A DNA stretch of 64,000 bases, taken from NCBI GenBank assembly GCA_033065855.1, contig JAVXUO010001343.1, positions 1-64,000 on the forward strand, read 5' to 3'. Below the pieces are notes generated by a model, which ran no database searches, was not told the origin of the DNA, and saw only the letters and a list, made by a program, of their open reading frames with translations. This document shows positions 33,444 through 46,185 of this stretch, in pieces; position 1 is the stretch's first letter, and the number at the start of each line of letters is the position of its first letter. Position numbers and translations under genes: made by a program. The DNA comes from Escallonia rubra (Eukaryota > Streptophyta > Magnoliopsida > Escalloniales > Escalloniaceae).

Positions 33444-34347
33444 GAATGGTGAGCACGATTCGGTTCGGTTTGGGGGTTAAACCGTAAATCGAACTAATGA
33501 ATCTCGATTCACAAATTTTTAAACCAAATCGAACCAAGACACCTGAATTTGAACGGTTCAAATTGAATGGTTCAGATCGGTTTAAGCGTAGTTTAAACAT
33601 AATTATGTTTTTAAGAAAAAAAACAATAACCAATAACAACTTTTTTTAAGATTAATTTATAACTTTTTTCGGCTACCGTATTTTTTGGGTGCTCATGGTT
33701 TATGGGAATATTTGCTCTATTTCCTACATTATTTGGGCTTTCAACATGATTACTACTGGAATAACATAACACCAATTTCAGAACTTACTTCTTAACAGTT
33801 GAGCATGAAACTAGACCAAAAGGGTGTGCATCACAATGGTAGTAAAAAAATACAGATAATTTCCTAAGTCTTAATATCTAACAAATCTGCATTTCTCTAA
33901 AGTTTTTATTAGTTGATTTTCTTTTAAGTAGGCATGGCTCGTATTTTATCATTCTTGACTCTACTGTAATAATGGATATAACTAGCCTATTGGTTCCATG
34001 TTTACAATACATGAGCCGTAGTGTAAATGATGCAGTATATGGTGAGTAATGGCTTTGAAAGGGTAGAATTAGAAGAGAATGATAATTTAGGGTGAACATG
34101 TTTTATTCTATCTTGGTTATTAGCTAATAAGGGTAAGGTATATATATATTTTTTATAATGTAAACCTCGGTTCGGTTCTGTTTAGTGCCGGTTTGGAAAT
34201 CCTAAACCGTGAACCGAACCAAACCGGCCTCGGTTTGAAAATCTCAAACCAAACCATTCAAGATCATCAACGGTTCGGGTTCAATCGGTTCGGTTCCAAC
34301 GGTTTGAACGGTTCGGATCGATTTTATCGGTTTGTTACTCACACCTA
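33444..34347. mobile_element. Degenerate hAT element (TAGGGGTGAG family)
   Basis: The left end GAATGGTGAGCACGATTCGG and the right end (reverse complement TAGGTGTGAGTAACAAACCG) are a diverged pair. Both subterminal zones are full of GGTTCGGTT/AACCGAACC. The target duplication is poor (CCCACCAC against TCCATGAC, five of eight). Family members also lie at 15613, 50653 and 54757. Confidence 0.65.
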
Positions 34348-34355
34348 TCCATGAC

Positions 34356-35507
34356 CAGTGTTATGAAAAGTGCGCCTAGGCGCAAGGCGCATAAAGGCTC
34401 ACACAACACGCCTCGCCTAGGCTAGGCTCAGCGCGTTCAAGAAGGCGCGCGCCTCTTGCGCCTAGGCGCCCAGGCGCGCCTAGTGAAGCGGCGGTGGAGG
34501 CGCAAGGCTGGGCGCTTCTTGACTGTTGCCGTTCGATTTTCTTCACATGGGGATGGGCTGTTGATTTTCCTTTTCCTTTGTCTTTACCAAGTCAAAACCC
34601 CCAAATCAGTTCCTGATTCACGAGTCACGACCCAAGACGGCAAGACCCAAGCTCTCAATCTCTCACAGTCACCTCGCGAATCCCGACCTTCCATCGCCGT
34701 CGCATCTCCTATCTCCGCTCGCCGTCGCATCTCCCATCTTCTCCGATGCCGCAGGCGATGAAGCTTACCCTGGCGGCCGATCTCCTCGGCGACGGAATAG
34801 TACTTGTCGGTGCCGAGATCCTCGACATCGATGTGGAAGGAGCGGAGGTGGGCGACGGCGGCGTCCTTGACGGACGTGCCGAAGTTGTCTGCTCCGGCTA
34901 TGTCGTTTTGTAGTCCCTTTTTTTTTATCTTCCTTCATTCTTTTTGTGTACTTGTAAAGAATGTATACATATTTTGTATTACAATAGACATACCACATTG
35001 CCTCTTTTAGTGACAAAAAGATGTGGGCTTAGCAAAAAAAAAATTTTTGACTTAGTTTCACCATTGTTTTTTCTTTTTTTTTTTTTTTGTAACAAATATT
35101 GGCAAATCCATAGGTGTCCTATAGTCACTTAGCCTCGAAGTATTGGTTATAACATAACATATTTTCTAAACAAAAGCCCTACTCAAAAAGATGTAAATAA
35201 AAGGGGAATTGATATTTGAATTTCTCTTTTATCGCTAAAAATCATAAAAATCACATGTATAACTTTTAGAGACAAAAAAGAGCATAAATATTATCATCTT
35301 CCCCTTTCTAAATAAGTACTCCACTTCCCAAATATCAACAATTATGATCCATCATGATTTATTTTACTTAATTTTATTGTTTTAATGCACTATTATTTAT
35401 TTATTTTAATATTGCGCCTTGCTTCGAAAAGGCGCGCGCCTGCACCTTGCGCCTAGGCTTCAGAAACTTTTTGCGCCTTAGGTGCGCCTGCGCCTTTAAT
35501 AACACTG
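34356..35507. mobile_element. hAT-type element with CAGTGTTAT termini and GGCGC-rich subterminal repeats
   Basis: The left end CAGTGTTATGAAAAGTGCGC and right end (reverse complement CAGTGTTATTAAAGGCGC) pair well. The flanks TCCATGAC (34348-34355) and CCGATGAC (35508-35515) match at six of eight positions. Both ends carry clusters of TGCGCCTAGGCGC and GGCGCGCGCC that can form hairpins. The GC-rich interior (34600-34910) has no recognisable product; the right half is AT-rich. Confidence 0.8.
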
Positions 35508-35515
35508 CCGATGAC

Positions 35516-36026
35516 CATGCGGTCCATGCTACTCGAAGCCGTTTGTTCTGTTCCTCTGTGGATTCACATGTAATTGCTTTTGAAAAGACACAAATGAACT
35601 TGAATAAGAAAGCATACCCCAAATGTCATATCAGGTCACCACTATTAGTCATTACACCACAATTTTGAGGTTCATCACACAATTGACTTATCTTTAACGT
35701 AGCAACAGATGTTTTTTCTACTGTATGTCCAAATTATCCGGACAACCGCATCTATACTCTAGGAAAATCTTTACTTTCCAACGCGTATGGCTAACGTTAG
35801 CCGTAATGTATTAGAAGTATGACTAATCATATATGTTGACAGTACAGTACAATCACATCAGCTGTGGGTGGTCCATCCACTTAGCAAAGTTGGTGCCAAT
35901 CAGGTTCATGGCTGTCAAACAATTCCCATCACCTAGCAATCGTAAGGACAATCTTCTCGCCAATAAGTTATCCTTTTGGTGGGTTTCTGGCTAGATTTTT
36001 CTAAGGTTTTTACAGAAAGGTCAAGC
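35516..36026. promoter_or_regulatory. Region upstream of the orphan formamidase first exon
   Basis: Unique-looking DNA without a transposon signature. If the exon at 36027 is used, its promoter should be here. No core element is clear enough to name. Confidence 0.3.
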
Positions 36027-36248
36027 ATGGCAGCTCTGCGTGGTCCGAGATTGGTCGTGCCCATAGATGTGAAGAAGAAGCCGCGGGAACAGAAGCTTCC
36101 TCTGCACAACCGGTGGCACCCAGGGATACCACCGGTTGCGGAGGTTAGAGTTGGGGAGGTTTTCAGGGTTGAGATGGTGGATTTTAGCGGAGGCGGCATA
36201 ACACAGGACTACACTGCTGAGGACGCAAAACACGCTGATCTCTCTATT
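36027..36248 (+). CDS. Orphan first exon of an acetamidase/formamidase gene (possible alternative first exon)
   Basis: ATG to a GTGAGT donor gives 74 codons beginning MAALRGPRLVVPIDVKKKPR, then EQKLPLHNRWHPGIPPVAEV and RVGEVFRVEMVDFSGGG. It aligns along its full length with exon 1 of the intact gene at 37640 (LVVPID.KKKP.EQKLPLHN shared). Differences are mostly conservative, at about 70% identity. No stop or frame change is present and the donor is in the same phase (0), so it could be spliced to the exon at 38097. The other six exons of a second gene copy are missing from the 1.4 kb between the two first exons. It is therefore either an alternative first exon with its own promoter or the remains of a tandem copy. 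Arabidopsis has two complete tandem genes of this family. Confidence 0.8.
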
Positions 36249-37639
36249 GTGAGTTCTCTCACTTGTTCGCTTAACTCTACGTGATTTTGGTTTTTATGGT
36301 TCTAAACTTAGGCAGCAACTCTAGACCTAAGCTCCAGCTTAACTAGAATGCTTAGTTTTTATCGGTTCCTGGGGGTCTTATTGGTATATTTTTTTTTTTT
36401 TTTGTGAATAGTAAAAACATCAAGTGTAACAATCAAAAAGAATTAATTATAAGAGTAGGGGATCTTTAAGGCAGAACATATCTGGCACCCCGAGAGTTAT
36501 GCCACTTGCTGATTGTTGGACATTCAAAATAATACTGGCTGGGTTATGTTTAACATTTTTGTTTTGTATTTTCATTTTCATGATTTTCGTGTTCATTTAG
36601 AAAATACGCTCCTATAGTTTTATTATTTTCACCAAAATATTTTATCTACTTTTTTTACATTGGGTTAAGTTTGGGTATAAAAGCTGAAAACACATCTGAA
36701 ATATTTTCAGTTTTTGTCACTATTTGAGTAATTTTATTAAAAACAAAAACAGAAAATGATAAAAGTACACAGAAAAAGAATCTTTTTTATCATCATTGCA
36801 AAAACAAAAGACAGGAAATGAAAATGATAGAAGTACGGGTCCCATATACTACTTATTTTCTCGTTCGCATTAAACAAATAGAGTAACACCTAAAGCGAGT
36901 ATCTATTGGCATTATTTATAAATTAAATTGCATCAATTGCGACATGAGCTACATCACTAGTTCATAAAGCACAAAGTCAATTAAAAGCTAAAGCAAAAAA
37001 CAAAATAAAAATGAGAGCTTTTAAATAGAACCCGCATTTAGTTATAAGAGTAAAATTGATGATTGAGAGCGCAAGCGCTGGCCTTAGGACATGAGTGTAC
37101 ATGCCACATTATAAACTTCCCAGCGTGCATGAGAGAGTAACCCATAAAAATTATAAGTTCCTACCGGTGCCTTTACTTAGTTCCACGACATGACTGTTGG
37201 GCTTTGCATCTTCCCGCATCTCCCTGGCCCTTGTGTTTCATTACATCTTTTTAGCCTACAAGAGATTTGGTTATAAAAAGGTAGGCCCAAGAGTTTTGTG
37301 GTGCGGAAGTGCCGTGGCAATAGATTCAAGAAGAAGCCCAGCCCACAAGGCCCACAGATAATAAGCTTTCTTTTAATATAAAAAAACAAACTGGGGTTGA
37401 ACTATGTCAGGCCTAGCGGCATTTAGGAAACACAAATGTAGTCATTGCATATAGTTTTGTCCTTTAGCCGAAGTTATTCGTTGGTGATTGGTACCACTTG
37501 AATTGCTATTCCCAATTTGTCATCTACCAATATCCTGCAAGTCAACCTTCAGATTCCTCCCCTAGCTTTTGGGTCATCCTAAACAGGTTTTCTGTACACT
37601 GGCCTCTCTCCACTCTCCAGCCCCTCTACCAGCATATTC
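36249..37639. other. Spacer between the two formamidase first exons
   Basis: Contains the dispersed repeat 36556-36841 and otherwise AT-rich DNA. No formamidase exon 2-7 sequence is present. The last 150 bp before 37640 are pyrimidine-rich (CTCTCTCCACTCTCCAG), a plausible 5' leader for the intact gene. Confidence 0.5.
36556..36841. repeat. Dispersed repeat, copy A (partner 52474-52762)
   Basis: About 280 bp shared with 52474-52762 in the same order: TTTTCATTTTCATGATTTTC, TTGGGTTAAGTTT, AAAGCTGAAAACAC, TTTTTGTCACT, AAAATGxTAAAAGTACA, AATCTTTTTTATCATC and GTACGGG. Probably a miniature element; the boundaries are approximate. Confidence 0.75.
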
Positions 37640-40600
37640 ATGGCTCCTCCAACTTCGAAGCTAGTAGTGCCCATAGACCTGAAGAAGAAGCCATGGGAGC
37701 AAAAGCTTCCTCTTCACAACCGGTGGCACCCAGATATACCACCCATTGCCGAGGTTAAGACCGGTGAGGTATTCAAGGTAGAGATGGTAGACTGGACGGG
37801 AGGCGCTATAAAAGATGACAACTCGGCAAGTGATGTAAAACACGTAGACCTCTCTACTGTAAGTCTAAAACTTCAACCTTTCTCTTATCCTCAAGAAGCA
37901 TCTCAAAGTACATACAGATCATAAACCCCCAACACTACTACGTATGTAGACACCCAGATGAGAAAACCTGTCATCAATAGTAATGAAGGACTTGCAAATA
38001 GACTTCGGTCAACTCAGATTTCTTGAGTCGCTTAACAGACCTGACTACAGTTTCAAGTACAAAGATCGTATGATTATAGCAATTGAAATGCCGCAGGTCC
38101 ATTATCTCAGCGGTCCAATCAGAGTTGTAGATATAGATGGGACTCCGGCCAAGCCAGGTGATCTTCTGGCAGTTGAAATATGCAACTTGGGTCCTCTCCC
38201 AGGAGATGAGTGGGGATTCACAGCAATATTTGACAGGGAAAACGGCGGAGGCTTTTTAACTGACCATTTTCCTTGCGCAACCAAAGCCATTTGGTACTTT
38301 GAAGGAATATATGCATACTCTCCTCACATACCAGGTATGATAACTCCACTTATCTAAATACAAGTGAAAGTACTGCCTCATATTCAAGAACTGTTTTACG
38401 CATGAAAGGTGTAAGATTTCCGGGTCTAACTCACCCTGGAATAGTCGGAACTGCACCATCAATGGAACTCCTTAATATATGGAATGAAAGGGAACGAAAT
38501 CTTGAAGAAAATGGTCATCAATCTCTGAAACTATGTGAGGTTTTGCATACACGACCACTAGCAAACCTACCATCAACCAAGGGATGCCTGCTTGGGAAGG
38601 TAAATCTCTTTCACGCAACTCACTAGTAAGAGTGTCCAAAAACCATTATTAAAATGCTCGGTTCTCACATGACTGGTTTTCCTCTACCAGCTCTATTCTT
38701 GCAAGGAACTTGATACCGCAAATCCAACTGCTAAATTATATCCAAGAACTTTGCAGTCATTTGAATAAACATAATTCGTTAGAATAACAAACACCGCTGC
38801 AAGGCTTGCGACTTGACTTTCATTCTTATAGCTCGGTACAAGCCATTATTAAGACTTGTCATTTTTGCGTAGATTGAAGAAGGAACTACTGACTGGGAAA
38901 AGATGGCAAGGGAGGCTGCTAGGACAATCCCAGGAAGAGAAAATGGAGGAAATTGTGACATCAAAAATCTCAGTAGAGGTTCAAAAATATACCTGCCCGT
39001 ATTTGTTGAAGGAGCAAATCTTAGTACAGGGGACATGCACTTTTCCCAAGGGGATGGAGAAGTATCTTTCTGTGGGGCAATCGAGATGAGTGGATTTCTA
39101 GAGCTCAAGTAATATTCCATATATCATAAGCATCTTGCATTTGTTTTGAATTTTTTCTCGTACAGACAATATTATAGTTCAACTTCAAGGTAGTCTTCTT
39201 GATCTCATACACAATGTTAGGGTCTACATAGTGGCTTTTCTTCTAAATGTTGCATATGTAAATGTTGCACTTCATATCATGTACACTCGCTTTTATGGCA
39301 TTAAAGATGTCATCTAAACTTTAGTAGATGAAGTTGAGTTCCAAAATATAACTGCGCTAGGAAATACTAAGCATATAATGGTATGTAATTCGTATATCCC
39401 TACAGGTAAACGTCTAAGCTGATTGGTTTGGTCAAGACCATTCAGTAACAAAATTAACAATGCAACCACAGCAAACAGGCCTTGGCAGCATGAATGCAAT
39501 GATGTACTTTTAGTTTTTAGCTCTAAATTTCAGGAAAAGAGAACGGATGAGTGTGTTCCAATGATCAATTTCTCTTATATTATCCCAAGACAAAATGAAG
39601 CTTGTAGATCATATGAAGAGAAGAGTCGGTGTCCAACTAAATGTATTCCATAAAAACATTGGCAGAATACTGATTAGAGCTAATCTATGTTATAGAGTAG
39701 CCAACATAATTGCTACTTCACATTTTAAGACATCATTTTCAGCTAAAAGTAGACATCCTTTCACCTCAATGATATACTTTTTAAGTACCAAGACGAGAAT
39801 ATAGAAGTGTTTCTTTCTAGTTTTTACATGTCAAATACAGACGAATCCCCCTTCATATGCATTACCCAGGCCACTTGCATAATTTTACATATTGATTGCG
39901 GTCATTTATGGTGTTCCAATATTCTCTCAGAACTTAGCCAAAGATACCTTTACTTTTCATCAGGTGTGAAATCATAAGAGGTGGAATGAAAGAATATCTT
40001 ACTCCAATGGGGCCCACTCCACTTCATGTCAACCCGATATTCGAGATAGGTCCTGTCGAGCCAAGATTCTCAGAATGGTTGGTATTCGAGGGCATCAGCG
40101 TCGATGAGAGTGGGAGACAGCATTACCTCGATGCTAGTGTTGCCTACAAACGTGCAGTGCTCAATGCAGTTGATTATCTATCGAAGTTTGGGTACACTAA
40201 GGAACAGGTCTGAGTTTCCCAGAATTACTTTTATAGTACATCCTAGGACTCACAAAAACACAACTAGACGGTATACTAGTATAACAAACTTGGTTTGCTG
40301 ACTTGGAGAATATCTTGTGGCAATTAGATCTATCTTTTATTGTCATGCTGCCCATGTGAAGGAAGGATTTCCGGAATAGTTGACGCCCCCAATGCGGTTG
40401 CAACCCTTGCGATCCCTACAGCTATTTTTGACCAGGTAACCATTTCTGCTATTTCTCACCAAAACTCAAACGTTAGATATAACGAAGACCCCTACTTCGT
40501 CAGAAATCTCCTTAAAAAAACTGCTATTAATCCTCCCCCAGCTCCAAAACCTTAAGACATATTGTGACCTCTAGTTTTTAAGCAATTTATAACACGTCCC

Positions 40601-41020
40601 CCAGTTACCTCACAAATGCCGATCTCATCAAGTGCATTAGTAAAAACATATGTAGTAGTCATCAAAAGCTAATTCATGACCATAGTCAGGTGGAATCATA
40701 TTACTGAATATTGATTATCTGGTAACTGAAATACAACTTATATGCTCAAGGCCTGTGACAAATACAACCACACTGAGCATCTACGAAAAGCCTGCCCTAA
40801 ACGACTCATTTGTCAAAGCTCATATGTCAAGCCGAGGTGATGATATGCTGACTGTGCATCATTTGTATTGCTTTAAAGTGATTACGTGTGACTGCAGGAT
40901 ATTCGCCCGAAAGCCAACAAGGTGCCAGTTGGGCCCCAGCTTGTGAGGAATCCTAATATCCCGAAGTGCACTTATGATGGAAACTTGCCAACGACAAAAA
41001 ATCCTTGTGCTACAGAGTAA
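37640..41020 (+). CDS. Acetamidase/formamidase family protein
   Basis: Seven exons read from the sequence: 37640-37858, 38097-38334, 38409-38599, 38873-39108, 39964-40207, 40328-40435 and 40898-41020. They have GT-AG borders and join in frame to 452 residues. The product starts MAPPTSKLVVPIDLKKKPWE and carries the hallmarks of the FmdA/AmdA family: GEVFKVEMVDWTGGAIKDDN, GPIRVVDIDGTPAKPGDLL, GPLPGDEWGFT, NGGGFLTDHFP, GDMHFSQGDGEVSFCGAIEM and SCCPCEGRISGIVDAPNAVA. Bacterial members are metal-dependent hydrolases that split formamide or short amides to ammonia and the acid. The plant enzymes are presumed similar, so the substrate here is inference. No signal peptide is evident, so probably cytosolic. 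It ends PTTKNPCATE. Exon 6 starts with Ile where Val is usual. A second, upstream first exon lies at 36027. Confidence 0.95.
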
Positions 41021-41643
41021 TTATATATTACCACCAAGGAGATACTCCAGTACCAACTGATACATTGAGCATCTTCTTACGCCTTGTCTAAGCATGTATA
41101 TGTTCATAAATTATTTTTAGGCGGTACTATGTGTTGCCAAAGAGCCTATATTTCCGGGTGGCATAGAGGAAGATTGTCATAGTATTCCCAATGTACTCTG
41201 CATGTTCTAACTGCCACTCAATACAAGTGACCCCTTGCATGGAAGAGCTTGCCAAGTAGTTATGCCTCAGATATACATGAACTATTTGATGGATCTTTGA
41301 ACTTTCTAGTACACTCGAATGGAACATTTTAATTTAATTATCACAGCTGAGATTAAGTGGTTTAAAAGGTACACCTAATAAAGGACTTAACTCTTTACTG
41401 GTTGCCTGTTCAACAGGTAGACCTGCAATAGACACCTAACTTTTGCCATTGTCTGGGCTGCAACTGATAATACAATAGCAGCGCCCATTCCAACAAACAA
41501 TGGCTCCATTGATAACCCTGAATATTAGGAACAGAAATAACCCGTTTCTTAAGCAGGATGGCGAGCCAACCCTCGAATTTGAATGACATCTAGATAAAAT
41601 GTCCCCAATTCACCAAACAACTACTTATGACTTATATATATAT

Positions 41644-41842
41644 GGGGGCTGATCCAATGCTAGCGCTAGCAACTTAACCCAAGTTGCTAGCGCGATCTGG
41701 CCGTCCACGGGCGAGAATGGACAGCCAGATCGCGCGCCACAACTGCCATTTTTTTCACGGTCCGCAACACGTCCGCAACATAATGTAGCGGACGGCCAAA
41801 TCGCGCTAGCAATTTGCTAGCGCTAGCATTGGATCAACCCCC
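41644..41842. mobile_element. 199-bp MITE with TIRs containing GCTAGCGCTAGC
   Basis: Left end GGGGGCTGATCCAATGCTAG, right end reverse complement GGGGGTTGATCCAATGCTAG; the inverted repeats run about 60 bp with small gaps (through TTGCTAGCGCGATCTGGCCG / TTGCTAGCGCGATTTGGCCG). The flanks TATATATAT and TATATACAC could be a 9-bp duplication (seven of nine), which would make it a Mutator-type MITE, but the flanks are simple sequence. Each repeat holds the palindrome GCTAGCGCTAGC. Confidence 0.9.
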
Positions 41843-41846
41843 TATA

Positions 41847-41871
41847 TACACACACACACACACACACACAC
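41847..41871. repeat. (CA)n microsatellite
   Basis: About twelve CA units directly after the MITE. Confidence 0.9.
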
Positions 41872-42196
41872 GACAAGTCAAGGAAAAAAGGTTTCCAAAA
41901 GTGGATGCCCAATCAACTATCAGGAAGCACTTAAAACAAGATGAAAAGGTAAGTCGACTACTGCAACCATGTTAGAGCAGCAGATTCTATAAGTTACGAA
42001 CTACCTTAAAGTCAGGAAATCTAAAACCATAAAGTTGAAACTTCCACATTTTCAATATAACATGACTATCTGGAACTTTATACCCCTTTTCATTCTAGCA
42101 AAATTACCTCGAAACTTCGAATAAAAGTTTCTCTCTCTCCCTAGACCATCGTGTTTGACGGGAGCAAAAGAAGCCTTCTGTAGCATATAATTCAAC

Positions 42197-45100
42197 TCAA
42201 TAATATATGGAGAGAGTACGATGGTGGTGAAGAGATGGGCACTGAACGCCCAGTGACCATAACCAGAGATCCAACTCCACACTCAACACCTGGAAAAAAA
42301 AAAGTTATTATAAACGGTGTAGCAGTGGTGTCTTCTGTGGAAAAAAAAAGGTAAAATTGAGAAAAACCTAAGAGTGCTTACTCACAAAAATAAAAAGAGC
42401 ATAAAAGAAATGGACAATAGGCCAAGATCGTTGCTAGAACAATGAAAAAAGAAGGGACATGATTCAAGAATTTATTCTACCTTTGGCAATAACTCATTTG
42501 CATTGCAATTTTAGTCTCATCACACTGGAACTGTTAAAAGATTACTTGTACAGACAAGTGCACAACAATGGTGGAGGATTACTCATGAGAAAAATGAAAA
42601 GGCTAGACAGAATAGCAAAATCTGAACGTAGTCAGACTAATAATATATCACGGCACATGCATAGTGATCAGTAAATGCTTAGAGCATTTGTTCTTGAATT
42701 TACTTTTATCCTCCTTCATGGAGAGAGTCTGTTTCCGTGATTGGAAACCGTTTCACCAAGGCTCACCCTCTTTAAGAAGAATAGGGAAAAAAAAGGTGCT
42801 GACCTATATTGAGTTTTGGGAATCAGACTGCCAAAGATAGCCTAACAATGATGACCGGCAATAGAAGTTTCAAAACATAGTATATGGAAAGATGCTTATA
42901 AAAGTAACTCCTGTGTCGAGCATCATACACAAAGATTATGAAATGCTCGCATCAGTGTTGCAACTCTCTTTATTTCAGATGGTTGACATATATGCTTTTG
43001 GTTTTTGGATTTTTTTTCTTTTGGCACTGGTCACAAGAAACTGGTAGCATTATGAACAAAGTAAATGTGATCATATTTCGAAAAGAAACACTAATTATGG
43101 AGGGCATATAGTTAGAAGGGATGTGTGGGAAGCAAATTCAGTCCATGTCAAAAGAATCAAATGTAAGTACATAACATAACCAGCTACTGCAAGAAGAAGT
43201 GCTCAAAACAGAAGAAACATATTTCCTAAGCATCTGTATCCAAAAATAAAGTGGACAACTGGAAAACAAAGATTAATACTACATCTTACAAAGAATGGCA
43301 TCAATTAGATTAGTTCGGATATGCCATGCATTCCACTTAGGACTCTATCCCTCAGTTCCTATATACATTAAGATGCTAACTATGTTAGGCGTAAAGCACC
43401 GCATAACTTAAAAGTTATGTGGAATAAACAGTTCAAAGACAGGCGGTATTACCATAGTGCCAATTTGTAATGCCTTGTAATTCGTGCTCAACATATGCCG
43501 TTAGGGTGCATGCTAGCAAAACAAGGTACTCTGTGCGTGTGTTTCTGTGAGTGAGAATATATTCAAACGGCAAATATACCCATACACTCATGTTCTTAAA
43601 AGAATTGTTCTTCAAGTTAACAAGAACACAAATTCAACAAAGAAGTACTTGCAATGTAGGTGAAAATGAAGGTGACCTTGACAAAATAAAGTAACCGTAC
43701 ATAATGGACCACAAAGACAGACCTGCTTTCCAGATTTTTTACGGATTAAGTCCCTCATTTTCTCCACAGCATATATTGAACAAGCTCGCAATTCGACTTC
43801 CTCCTCGCTGCCTGAGCCAAGTTCACAGTTACTCTCAATACTGCTGGCAAGGGCTGAACTATATCTCAGCACTCCAAGCTGCTGAAGAACAGCAGGAACA
43901 ATATAATCCGCAAATATAGTAACGGAACCAATGTCATCGAACTCTCCATAATTTTGACCCTTAAATGCACCCCACAAATCAGCAGCAAATATCTGGGCTC
44001 TTTTATACAAGAAAACCTGGTGACCTTTGTAAACTGTGTGATCTCGGAAGCCTACAGCATTAAAGCAAGTTAGACTTCCTGTGAACTATCCTCCCTCGTG
44101 GTTGGTGACTAACTATACAACCATCTGGATAATTTTCCATATGAATAGCAAGTTGTGTAGCGGATTATATAAAAGAGGAGATACCAGGAAAGTGACGTGC
44201 AATAAGAGCTACAAGCTTTGCAGCTGATTTTCCACAAGACTCGACCATATTGGATGCCTTCCCCTCAAAGCTTCTCTCAAGCTCAAGTCCAATCTAAGCC
44301 AAGATATACAATTTATCAATTTGGTTGATAATAAGATGCTATATTCAAAATTCAAACTTCTATAACAGTACCTCGTGCATTAAGCGGACTCGTTCATCCT
44401 CCAAAGGAAGTGGCTTTGGCCATTTCAACAATTCACGTAATTCACGACCTGACAACAAATACCATTAAAAGTATTCTAAGCTATACACAATCCACAAGCA
44501 ACTTTATGAAGCGGGTAATATTTAGATGGTCATGATCGACCCAGTTTAGATCATCTGGAAACAATTTGACCATGTAAAACATTGTCACCGCATGGATAGC
44601 AAAACCAATGGACATTGGAATCCTAAAGTATATATACATACATTTGTCTGTTGCATTAGCTTCTGAGTCCAGATAGAAATTTTCAATTAAAACAGCTCAA
44701 ATGGCAAGCAGCTCCAACCTAAAAAAGTTCTTGTCGATTTCCTTTTCTTTTTTTGTTTTGTTTTGTGGCTACTGAAAAGTAAATATACTGATCGAGCAAA
44801 AAGGCGCCATTAAGGGGGCAGAGTTATACAAGACAAACTCCTCCAGAAAAGCCAAAACAATTTGACCATGTAAAACATTGTCACCGCATGGATAGCAAAA
44901 CCAATGGACATTGGAATCCTAAAGTATATATACATACATTTGTCTGTTGCATTAGCTTCTGAGTCCAGATAGAAATTTTCAATTAAAACAGCTCAAATGG
45001 CACAGCAGCTCCAACCTAAAAAAGTTCTTGTCGATTTCCTTTTCTTTTTTTTTTTTTGTTTTGTGGCTACTGAAAAGTAAATATACTGATCGAGCAAAAA

Positions 45101-46133
45101 GGAGCCATTAAGGGGGCAGAGTTATACAAGACAAACTCCTCCAGAAAAGCCAAAAATTAATCAAGAGAACCTTTAAACTCGTGTTCAGTCGATAAAAGAA
45201 AATCGTTCAGAACCAAGGGCATGAACCTAAGCTAAAGGAAGCTCGACTGCCTCAAAGCCCTATTGTTCCGTTCCTTCCACAATGACCAAACGATACTCAA
45301 AGGGGTCGCACCCGAAAGCTGCCACTTCTTCAATTTACTCTTATAGAGCAACCCACTTTGCAGCAGCTTCACCGCAGATTTAGGCATAACCCAAGAAACT
45401 CCAAACAGCGGCAAAACAAAGTGCAGATTGTCCTAGCAAACAAGCAATATAACAGCATGGTGACCCAAACTTTCTCCGTCTGATTTACACAAAAAGCACC
45501 AATTACATACAATCTGTACGTTTCCACAAATTATCCCCTGTTAACGCCGCATTTAAAGCTGCACCTGCTTTCTTGTCAATTTTTCACTTAATTTTCATAA
45601 CTAAAAGTACATTAGGAAAAAAAAATGCTAGAGAAGGTGAAACCATGTACCCAAGGAGTATACAAACCAAGCCCAAAAAGCCACCAAACCCAAAAGTTAT
45701 ATCGGGTCATCATATACTCTATCAATGTATCTAAAGACACCAACCAGGAACTAGACATCCAAGAACATAAGCATTTCAAAATAACTGTTCCACAGCTCGG
45801 ATAGAACTTGACAACCCTTTTAAATGACACATAAACCTCAGCAATGTGCACCATAAAAGAAACTGCTGTCCAACTCTTGAGAGAAATTTGCGAACACACC
45901 ATGAGACCAGCTGTCAGATATTTTTCCCTTATGGGTTCATGAATTCCACGAAGAGCGAATTTACATGGGTTGAAGGTCTTCCCCGTAATGCACTAGGCTC
46001 AAGAGCTGTTAAAAAAACAGTACTTGTCCTAAAGAAATCCGATCACCAAATCTCGAAGCCAGATTTCCATTTAGGTAAATAGTATTGGTGACAATATATG
46101 CATACGGACATCTATACATATATGTATATATAT

Positions 46134-46185
<52 letters not shown>

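Larger units (their letters stand above)
41021..42196. other. Spacer between convergent formamidase and QNG1 genes
   Basis: The two genes converge here, so both 3' UTRs must lie in this stretch. It also holds the miniature element 41644-41842 and the (CA)n run 41847-41871. Confidence 0.6.

Noticed and set aside
37983-38096. Open stretch before formamidase exon 2 as extra coding sequence
   Set aside because: It is continuous with exon 2 but lies in intron 1; family members have the exon starting at VHYLSG and a good acceptor GCAG sits there.
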